From positions 5,410 to 17,992 of the forward strand of contig DNPO01000323.1 of assembly GCA_003501375.1 (NCBI GenBank): 12,583 bases of DNA. The letters are read 5' to 3'. The DNA comes from Candidatus Sumerlaeota bacterium (GTDB lineage Bacteria; Sumerlaeota; Sumerlaeia; UBA8349). Below the pieces are notes generated by a model that had not been told where the DNA came from, made no database searches, and worked only from the letters and a program-made list of their open reading frames with translations. The translations under genes were made by a program, and so were the position numbers. This document shows positions 7,500-12,583 of this stretch, in pieces. Numbering within the stretch: the first letter of the stretch is position 1; every line of letters starts with the position of its first letter.

Positions 7500-10175
7500 C
7501 TACTCGCCGTATGCGCTCAACAGAATCTGCTTCAGTTCCTCGACCAGCGGGTAGCGCGGGTTAGCGCCGGTGCACTGATCGTCAAACGCGTTGAGTGCCA
7601 CATCATCCAACTGCGCCATGAAGAGTTCCTTCGGCACGCCATACGCAGCGAAACTACCTGGGATGTTTAAACGGGCGCGCAGCCCATCCACCGCTTGAAT
7701 CAGACTTTCCACGCCCTGTTCCACCGTATCGGCAGGCAGGCCCAGAGCCACCGCGATTTCGCGATATTTCTGGTCGGCCACCGGGTACTCGTACTTCGGA
7801 TACGCCGTATACTTGGATGGACGCGACGCGTTGTAACGGATCACATGCGGCAACAGGATTGCGTTGGCGCGGCCATGCGGCACATGGAAACTGCCGCCGA
7901 TTTTGTGCGCCAAACTGTGGTTAATTCCCAGAAACGCGTTGGTAAACGCCATGCCTGCCATACAACTCGCGTTGTGCATTTTTTCACGCGCCTTCTCGTT
8001 CTTCGGCTCCGCGTAGGCAATCGGCAGGTACTTGAACAGCATCTTGATCGACTGCAACGCAAGGGAGTCGGTGTAATCGCTCGCGAGCACAGACACGTAA
8101 GACTCAACCGCGTGGGACAACACGTCCATACCCGTGTCAGCCGTAACAGACGGCGGAACTGAATAAGTCAGTTCGGGATCAAGAATCGCAATATCCGGCG
8201 TCAGTTCATAGTCCGCCAGCGGATATTTGATACCCGCAACCTTGTCGGTAATAACCGCAAAGGCCGTTACTTCAGAACCGGTACCGGACGTGGTGGGGAT
8301 GGCAACGAACAACGCCTTCTTGCCCAACTCCGGGAAGCGCACCGCGCGTTTGCGAATGTCCACGAAACGCAACGCCAGGTCTTCAAACCGCGTGCCGGGT
8401 TGCTCGTAGAACAACCACATACCCTTGGCCGCATCAATAGGCGAACCACCGCCAAACGCCACAACCAAATCAGGTTGGAATCGGTTCATGCACTCCACCC
8501 CGCGGTATACCGTATCCGTGCTGGGGTCCGGCTCCACCTCGCTGAAAACTTCGGTTTCCATCCCCGCTTGCTTTAAATATTCTTCCGCACGAGCAACCAA
8601 GCCGAGTTTTACCATCATCGGATCGGTAACGATCAGCGCGCGCTTGCGCGGGATACAACGGAGATACTCCAGACAGCCCTTCTCAAAATAAATCTTGGGG
8701 GGAACCTTAAACCATTTCATATTCACTCTCCGCTTGCTATGGCGCTTGACGTTCAGCAGATTTTTCACACTCACATTTTCCGAGGTGGAATTGCCGCCAA
8801 ACGCACCGCACCCCAGCGTCAGGCTCGGATCCATGCGGTTGTAAATATCGCCAATAGCACCAAAACTCGTCGGCACGTTTTCCAGAATGCGGCTCGTCTT
8901 CACCGTCTTGCGATACGCGTTAATAACTTCCGGGTTTTCGGAGAAAATACCCGCCGAGTGTCCCATACCGCCAAAGTGGACAATCGCGTCGCATACATGA
9001 ATGGCTTCCTCCGTCGTCTCCGCCACATAGAATCCCAGAATCGGCGACAACTTTTCACGGCTGAGCGGGACATGCGGCCCCACACCATCCAATTTTGCGA
9101 TGAGCAACTTCGTAAGCGGGTCTACCTTGATGCCAGCCAACTCCGCAATCTTCACAGCGGGCTGCCCGACCACCGCGGCAGACATTGCGCCACGCTTTTC
9201 ATCAATCGCCAGCACCTGTACCTTCGCCGCTTCGTCGGGAGTCAGCACGTGCGCACCCTGCGCCACAAACCGCGCCAGCACCTGATCGGCAATCTCGCGA
9301 TCCACCACTACCGACTGCTCGGACGCGCAAATCGTTCCGTTATCAAACGTCTTGGAGAGAATGATGTCGTTCACCGCCATGTTGATCTTGGCGGTCTTCT
9401 CAATATAAACCGGCACGTTACCCGGCCCGACGCCCAGCGCGGGCTTTCCGGAACTGTACGCCGCCTTCACCATGCCGCTGCCGCCCGTTGCCAGAATCAG
9501 CGACACCTGATTATGCTTCATGATCAGGTTGGTTTTTTCCACGGACGGTTCGGTGATCCACTGAATGCAGTGAGCCGGTGCGCCCGCTGCAATCGCCGCG
9601 TCGCGCATCGCGACTGCCGCCGCTACGCTGCACGCCTGAGCCTTCGGGTGGAAGCCAAAAATAATCGGGTTGCGCGTCTTCATCGCGATCAACGATTTGA
9701 ACATCACCGTGGAAGTCGGATTCGTCACTGGTGTGATCCCAACGATCACGCCAATCGGATCGGCAATTTCAACAATGCCCTCTTCCTTGTCCTCGTGAAT
9801 TACCCCGACCGTTTTTTGATCCTTGATGTCGTGGTAAATATACTCCGTGCCAAACAAATTTTTTGTAACTTTGTCCTCAAAAACGCCCATGCCGGTTTCG
9901 TCCACAGCCAGACGTGCCAGTTTCAATCGTTGCGCCACACCCGCCAGCGCCATAGATCGCACCACGGCATCCACTTGCTCTTGAGAAAAGGACTCGAACG
10001 CTTCGAGTGCGTACAGCCCCTGCGTGACCAGCGTGTCAATTTCCGCATCGCCACACGACTGGAAATTACCCGAGGGCGCAGCGCACGCTGCGAACGGCAG
10101 TTTGACAACCGGCCCATCCTGCGTGGCAGGCAACGGTTCGGTGTTTGCTTCAGTGGGGGTGTTTTTCTTCGCCAT
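7500..10175 (-). CDS. adhE: Bifunctional acetaldehyde-CoA / alcohol dehydrogenase AdhE
   Basis: This 891-residue cytoplasmic protein reduces acetyl-CoA to acetaldehyde and then ethanol, using two NADH, to regenerate NAD+ in fermentation. The N-terminal aldehyde dehydrogenase half (about 45-475) has GVGPGNVP (248-255) and the catalytic cysteine C283 in FDNGTICASEQ. A basic linker (KRHSKRRVNMKWFKVP) leads to the iron-type alcohol dehydrogenase half (about 486-891). That half has GGGSPIDAAKGMW (575-587) and the metal ligands D684, H688, H753 and H767 (GMDVLSHAVE, INHSLAHKIGG, VPHGRANA). The start is placed at the ATG ending at 10175 because AAGGAG sits 7 nt upstream; an in-frame ATG at 10223 has no ribosome-binding site. 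From memory of E. coli AdhE, this protein has about 37 extra N-terminal residues rich in Ala, Pro and Thr, and it lacks the charged Lys/Ala-rich C-terminal tail, ending at LSAYGE. It is transcribed alone, convergent to the glycan cluster. Confidence 0.97.
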   Translation of the reverse strand: MAKKNTPTEANTEPLPATQDGPVVKLPFAACAAPSGNFQSCGDAEIDTLVTQGLYALEAFESFSQEQVDAVVRSMALAGVAQRLKLARLAVDETGMGVFEDKVTKNLFGTEYIYHDIKDQKTVGVIHEDKEEGIVEIADPIGVIVGITPVTNPTSTVMFKSLIAMKTRNPIIFGFHPKAQACSVAAAVAMRDAAIAAGAPAHCIQWITEPSVEKTNLIMKHNQVSLILATGGSGMVKAAYSSGKPALGVGPGNVPVYIEKTAKINMAVNDIILSKTFDNGTICASEQSVVVDREIADQVLARFVAQGAHVLTPDEAAKVQVLAIDEKRGAMSAAVVGQPAVKIAELAGIKVDPLTKLLIAKLDGVGPHVPLSREKLSPILGFYVAETTEEAIHVCDAIVHFGGMGHSAGIFSENPEVINAYRKTVKTSRILENVPTSFGAIGDIYNRMDPSLTLGCGAFGGNSTSENVSVKNLLNVKRHSKRRVNMKWFKVPPKIYFEKGCLEYLRCIPRKRALIVTDPMMVKLGLVARAEEYLKQAGMETEVFSEVEPDPSTDTVYRGVECMNRFQPDLVVAFGGGSPIDAAKGMWLFYEQPGTRFEDLALRFVDIRKRAVRFPELGKKALFVAIPTTSGTGSEVTAFAVITDKVAGIKYPLADYELTPDIAILDPELTYSVPPSVTADTGMDVLSHAVESYVSVLASDYTDSLALQSIKMLFKYLPIAYAEPKNEKAREKMHNASCMAGMAFTNAFLGINHSLAHKIGGSFHVPHGRANAILLPHVIRYNASRPSKYTAYPKYEYPVADQKYREIAVALGLPADTVEQGVESLIQAVDGLRARLNIPGSFAAYGVPKELFMAQLDDVALNAFDDQCTGANPRYPLVEELKQILLSAYGE

Positions 10176-10256
10176 GATGAGACTCCTTCTAAGGAGGAAG
10201 ATGGCGACCATCTGAGGTCGCATTTAAGAGAATCACTTATCGAGAAGCAGTTCTCT
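10176..10256 (-). promoter_or_regulatory. Structured adhE 5' leader with a sequesterable Shine-Dalgarno
   Basis: The predicted leader is about 80 nt. Read on the - strand it holds a small hairpin near the start of transcription (GAGAA-ctgc-TTCTC, 10255-10242) and a perfect 6-bp hairpin (GCGACC-tcagat-GGTCGC, 10221-10204). It also holds CTCCTT (10196-10191) two bases before the Shine-Dalgarno AAGGAG (10188-10183). The SD is fully complementary to that upstream copy, so a small stem (CTCC-ttagaa-GGAG) could hide it. E. coli adhE translation is known to depend on relief of an occluded ribosome-binding site by RNase III; whether this leader works in the same way is inference. Confidence 0.4.
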
Positions 10257-10262
10257 ATAAAG

Positions 10263-10291
10263 ATTGTACAAAATCTGCAATTCCCTGTCAA
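10263..10291 (-). promoter_or_regulatory. Sigma70-type promoter of adhE
   Basis: On the - strand, a perfect -35 TTGACA (10291-10286) is followed by exactly 17 nt and a -10 TACAAT (10268-10263), one base off consensus. Transcription would start near 10256, giving a leader of about 80 nt before the ATG at 10175. The site is well placed and no other promoter-like pair of this quality was seen in the gap. It predicts strong constitutive-type recognition by the housekeeping polymerase, with control imposed by regulators or the leader. Confidence 0.65.
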
Positions 10292-10550
10292 GGGTTTATT
10301 GTAAAAAATTTCCTAATTCACAATATTGATACAAGAGAAGTTACACATCTGTCAAATTCAACCCCTGCGAGAGACAAAACAGTAACATTCTTTTTGTGAA
10401 GCGAATAACAGCCGTGAAGGGCCGTAAAACCTCAATGGAAAGCTCTAAAATTGAAAACCTTTGATCACAAGGAGTGCAGTATACGCGAAATCCCCGTTCA
10501 AAGCAATGGGTTTTCCATATTCACACAGAAAACGGCAAAAACAAAAAACG
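10292..10550. other. Gene-free upstream region of adhE with weak operator-like dyads
   Basis: I find no credible gene in this AT-richer stretch. Eight bases upstream of the adhE -35 is a dyad with TTGTAAA at one end (10299-10305) and TTCACAA at the other (10317-10323), 11 nt apart. A second site, TTGTGAAGCGAATAACAG (10394-10411), resembles the 18-bp Rex redox-repressor operator (TTGTGAA-N4-TTCACAA) in 4 of 7 bases of its right half, or 5 of 7 against the TTAACAA form. Rex represses adhE in several bacteria, but the first dyad has the wrong spacing and the second lies about 100 bp upstream of the promoter. Near 10531-10541 is AACGGCAAAAA, repeated directly at 10709-10719. Confidence 0.25.
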
Positions 10551-10623
10551 AACCACGAATAAACACAAATTGACACGAATGCGCTGTTGCAGCATTCGTG
10601 TGAATTCGTGTTTATTCGTGGTT
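10551..10623. repeat. 73-nt near-perfect hairpin of the ACACGAAT extragenic repeat family
   Basis: A 32-nt left arm (10551-10582) and a 32-nt right arm (10592-10623) are reverse complements at 30 of 32 positions, separated by a 9-nt loop (GCTGTTGCA). Each arm is built of three roughly 10-bp units with the core ACACGAAT (AACCACGAAT, AAACACAAAT, TGACACGAAT), so the element is a palindrome of short tandem repeats. It is intergenic, about 260 bp upstream of the adhE promoter and downstream of the GLUG gene. Similar repeats are, as I recall, scattered in PVC-group and other environmental genomes. Function is unknown; transcribed RNA from either strand would fold into a long stem. Confidence 0.85.
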
Positions 10624-10629
10624 GGGGCA

Positions 10630-10861
10630 GGAACTCCTCATTGTCTAGATTCCCTTCCAAACACCTTTGCACCACGAAGGACACGAAGAGCACGAAGGAA
10701 GGAAAAAGAACGGCAAAAAACTACGGTGGATGGACAGGATTTTTTTATGATCCTGTTTATCCTGTACATCCATGTTTAAAACCAAGTTTGCGTTTCTCTT
10801 CTTGTTTTCCTTCGTGCTCTTCGTGGTGAAAAATGGGGGTATCTAGACTTTGAGGAGCTCC
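10630..10861. repeat. 232-bp nested inverted-repeat element
   Basis: Three inverted repeats are nested around a common centre near 10748. The outer arms are 10630-10654 and 10837-10861, matching at 21 of 25 positions and sharing the core GTCTAGAT / ATCTAGAC. The middle arms are CACGAAGAGCACGAAGGAA (10682-10700) and its exact reverse complement (10807-10825); the left side has one extra 9-bp CACGAAG unit and both sides share CACCACGAAG. The inner arms are TGGATGGACAGGAT (10727-10740) and ATCCTGTACATCCA (10759-10772), 13 of 14 paired. Both arms have the same order of parts, so this looks like one decayed large palindrome or layered insertions of palindromic repeats. No transposase is present. 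Open frames across it are by-products of the repeats. Confidence 0.75.
10727..10772. repeat. Innermost ACAGGAT/ATCCTGT palindrome
   Basis: This is the core of the nested element. TGGATGGACAGGAT can pair with ATCCTGTACATCCA across an 18-nt loop. Alternatively ACAGGAT (10734-10740) can pair with the nearer copy ATCCTGT (10750-10756) across a 9-nt loop, because the right side carries ATCCTGT twice in direct orientation at a 9-bp period. Two mutually exclusive stems are therefore possible. The loop contains a run of seven T. Confidence 0.7.
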
Positions 10862-10871
10862 TGGTGGTGGG

Positions 10872-10912
10872 GTTTTGAAGTTCTCCGCGAACTCCGCGTG
10901 AAACCAAGTTTG
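10872..10912. repeat. Further dispersed-repeat fragment next to the GLUG stop codon
   Basis: The sequence TTCTCCGCGAACTCCGCGTG (10880-10899) has two CTCCGCG units 9 bp apart. It resembles a 'cgcggagttcgcggag' type of extragenic repeat common in the same kinds of genome. It is followed by AAACCAAGTTTG (10901-10912), an exact 12-bp direct repeat of 10779-10790 inside the nested element. It ends five bases from the GLUG stop codon. No convincing intrinsic terminator for the GLUG gene is seen here. Assignment to a repeat family is from memory. Confidence 0.4.
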
Positions 10913-10917
10913 GTGTT

Positions 10918-12583
10918 TTATTTCTTCCCAGTCATCACCCATTTGTTCAGGCTCACGCTGGTGTTCTTTACCGTGCTGGTCGAGCGCGTACCGGTGCAAA
11001 CCACGCCAGTTTCGTTCCGCGCGTAGTCCGAACCGATGCCGACAGCAATCGGCACATTGGCGGCAACCGAACCATCATCGGTGGAGAGCGCATTCAGGAT
11101 ATTGGTTGTTACCTTGCTGCCGGTTTCCGCAACGGGCGTCCCCGTTACGACCACCTTTAACAACCCGGCTTTTGACCAGGTGAGCGTTACGATCTGCGTT
11201 GTTTTCTTTGTTTTGCCAACCAGGACTTGCGTGCGGAACACCGCGCTACCGCCCTTGGCGCCTTTCAGGCTGCTGGAAACGGCAGCGCTCAGCGGTTGAC
11301 TGAAGGTTACATCGCCCACCGTGATGTTGATCTGCGTTGAGGCGGAGATGCTCGCAAACGTACTGGGCAGTTGGATGCTCGCCTTGAAGGCGTAGGTGTC
11401 TTTTGACGTAATCACCGCCGTTTTCGCCGCGTAGGTTTCCGAATGCGCGGACTGCACCGTTACGCTGTTTTTGACAAACGACATGTCCGCCGCCAGCAGA
11501 TTGATGGACGCGCTGACAATGGCCGATTCCGCAAAGTCATTCTTCACCTGGAAGTACAGCGTCTTGCTATCATTCGCGCCAGTAAGCGTGAAATTGCCGC
11601 TGGTGGAGTACGCAGTCCACGTCGCGGTGGTCAGATCGGCCACGTCGCTTACTTTGTAGTAAGTCGGATCGCCCGTCGCTGCGTTCTGGAACGTAACCGC
11701 CGCCGAAGTGGCGGATGCCGCACCGCTGTTGATGGTGAACGCCGTAACCGTCGGCGTAATGCCCGCGAGGGTGATCGTCGCGGTGGTTATTTCCGAGAGG
11801 TCATCGTCGGAATTATCAAAGTAACTGTTGTTGTTGTTATAGGTCGCAAAATACAGCATTTTTTCGCCAACCCCACTGGATAGCGTGTAGGTCATAGTCG
11901 TCGCGTCGTCCAGCGCGATCCACGAGGCATCCGAGAAATCGGCATTTTCACTCACGGCGTAATGCGTGGTAAAGGGACTCATAACTGGAGTCAGCGTAAC
12001 CGTACGACTGGTGGTAGAAGTTGCACCATCGTTGATGTTGAGAGAGTAAACCAACGCGCTAAATGCGCGCAAATAGGGATAGCCATCATTAAATCCCTGC
12101 GTGGTATCGATCACCCAATCGTCGGAAAAATCCCAGCCGCTGAATGTGCTTTGGGTGCGCAACGCGCTGGTGGAAACAACGCTGATACCTGTTTTTGTCC
12201 CGCTATTTACTGCGCCGTGTCCGGTGAGGCAGTAGCAGGCGGTGAAGGTTTGCGTGCCGCTGCCGCTATACGCGGATCCCACCAGCCCGCCGAGGTAAGA
12301 AGTTCCAGACACCGCACCGCTGGCGTAACTCTGCGAAATCATTTGCGTGCCGCCGTAATTGTAAGCGTATCCCACCAGCCCGCCGACACGAGTACTTCCC
12401 GACACATCGCCGGTCGCGAAGCATTGCGAAATCGTTTGCGTGCCGTCGGAGCTATACGCGTTTCCCACCAGCCCGCCGACGTAATCACTGCTTCCCGACA
12501 CATCGCCGGTGGCGTAACACTGCGAAATAGTTTGCGTGCCGCGCTCATTATCCGCGTATCCCACCAGCCCGCCGACGAAGCCG
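10918..12583 (-). CDS. GLUG-repeat surface protein with adhesin-like C-terminal modules, 5' partial
   Basis: The frame is open to the window edge (reading GFVGGLVGYADNER), so the apparent GTG start at 12564 is internal and the N-terminus is missing. Numbering from that codon, residues up to about 125 are four GLUG motifs (PF07581) of 31-32 residues. They have the pattern VGGLVGxAxxxxGTQTISQC followed by YATGDVSGS, and probably form a beta-solenoid. TFSGWDFSDDWVIDTTQGFN through GYPYLRAF (140-168) is the usual end of a GLUG array. Two beta-sandwich repeats follow (about 174-266 and 274-356), each with INxGAxSxTS, a YxVSxxADxxxAxW segment and a KxLYFxxxN strand. A Ser/Thr-rich C-terminal domain (about 360-548) ends in KWVMTGKK. 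The protein is probably exported and may mediate attachment; no enzyme motif is visible. Its partners and anchoring are unknown. Confidence 0.85.
   Translation of the reverse strand, partial: GFVGGLVGYADNERGTQTISQCYATGDVSGSSDYVGGLVGNAYSSDGTQTISQCFATGDVSGSTRVGGLVGYAYNYGGTQMISQSYASGAVSGTSYLGGLVGSAYSGSGTQTFTACYCLTGHGAVNSGTKTGISVVSTSALRTQSTFSGWDFSDDWVIDTTQGFNDGYPYLRAFSALVYSLNINDGATSTTSRTVTLTPVMSPFTTHYAVSENADFSDASWIALDDATTMTYTLSSGVGEKMLYFATYNNNNSYFDNSDDDLSEITTATITLAGITPTVTAFTINSGAASATSAAVTFQNAATGDPTYYKVSDVADLTTATWTAYSTSGNFTLTGANDSKTLYFQVKNDFAESAIVSASINLLAADMSFVKNSVTVQSAHSETYAAKTAVITSKDTYAFKASIQLPSTFASISASTQINITVGDVTFSQPLSAAVSSSLKGAKGGSAVFRTQVLVGKTKKTTQIVTLTWSKAGLLKVVVTGTPVAETGSKVTTNILNALSTDDGSVAANVPIAVGIGSDYARNETGVVCTGTRSTSTVKNTSVSLNKWVMTGKK
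12278..12583 (-). repeat. Tandem 93/96-bp coding repeats of the GLUG gene
   Basis: The segment beginning CCCACCAGCCCGCCGA recurs at 12278, 12371, 12464 and 12560, giving periods of 93, 93 and 96 bp, all multiples of three. The units are very similar at DNA level: TTTGCGTGCCG and CCCGACACATCGCCGGT are shared between copies. The array runs off the window, so its full copy number is unknown. Such homogeneity indicates recent duplication or gene conversion and allows in-frame gain or loss of units. Confidence 0.88.

Noticed and set aside
7377..7670. Open frame after GGAAA just downstream of the fucosidase stop
   Set aside because: An RBS-like AAAAGGAAA precedes its ATG, but it runs through the adhE terminator hairpin into the antisense of adhE and has no protein-like features.
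10176..10223. Longer adhE start at the ATG at 10223
   Set aside because: No Shine-Dalgarno precedes it and it overlaps the leader hairpin, while the ATG at 10175 has AAGGAG at ideal spacing.
8739..10304. Long + strand open frame (521 codons) opposite adhE
   Set aside because: It is rich in Arg and His, has no recognisable motif and lies wholly antisense to a full-length adhE with all catalytic residues; it is a by-product of adhE codon usage.
10445..10693. - strand 82-codon frame in the repeat island
   Set aside because: Its apparent protein is the translation of the ACACGAAT hairpin and CACGAAG repeats, a known kind of misannotation.
10474..10829. + strand frames across the repeat island
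   Set aside because: No ribosome-binding site, repeat-derived low-complexity sequence, and two overlapping frames of equal quality.
10551..10860. CRISPR array
   Set aside because: The repeats are palindromic, of several types, and have no regular spacer lengths; no cas genes are present.
10630..10861. Insertion sequence
   Set aside because: There are terminal inverted repeats but only 232 bp, with no transposase and no clear target-site duplication; kept as a repeat element only.
10757..10999. - strand 80-codon frame with HEEHEG-type sequence
   Set aside because: It translates CACGAAG and CTCCGCG repeats and overlaps the end of the GLUG gene; not a gene.
11443..11883. + strand Arg-rich frame opposite the GLUG gene
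   Set aside because: Antisense by-product with no motif or ribosome-binding site.
1..12583. tRNA or rRNA genes
   Set aside because: I saw no cloverleaf-like T-loop (GGTTCGA-type) arrangement or conserved rRNA segments in the intergenic gaps.

Overview
The window is 12.6 kb from a Gram-negative polysaccharide degrader. It fits best in the Kiritimatiellota / Lentisphaerota / Verrucomicrobiota (PVC) group. Three things suggest this: exported multi-modular carbohydrate-active enzymes with discoidin-type tails, a GLUG-repeat surface protein with C-terminal adhesin-like modules, and a cluster of 'CACGAAT', 'CACGAAG' and 'ACAGGAT' extragenic repeats of a kind I associate with such genomes. The phylum is inferred from style, not proven.

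Left part (1-7367, + strand): a glycan-degradation cluster of three genes. First is the 3' part of a family 2 glycoside hydrolase with two C-terminal discoidin-like modules. It is followed 14 bp later by a secreted alginate-lyase-fold polysaccharide lyase carrying a concanavalin-like module, an FN3 domain and a discoidin module. After a 160-bp gap comes a complete secreted GH95 alpha-L-fucosidase. Together they suggest extracytoplasmic attack on a fucosylated polysaccharide that also contains uronic acid and a beta-linked GH2 substrate sugar. The target glycan cannot be read from the sequence.

Middle (7368-10291): a convergent junction with a strong hairpin terminator, then on the - strand a complete 891-residue bifunctional aldehyde/alcohol dehydrogenase (adhE). 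It has its own near-consensus sigma70-type promoter and a structured leader in which the Shine-Dalgarno sequence can pair with an upstream anti-SD. This is the fermentative redox-balancing gene and may take electrons or aldehydes from sugar catabolism.

Intergenic 10292-10917: no credible gene. It holds a 73-nt near-perfect hairpin and, just beside it, a 232-bp nested inverted-repeat structure made of at least three repeat families. This is the least explained part of the window.

Right end (10918-12583, - strand): the 3' part of a large surface protein. It has near-identical 93/96-bp tandem GLUG repeats, then two adhesin-like beta-sandwich repeats and a C-terminal domain; its 5' end lies outside the window.
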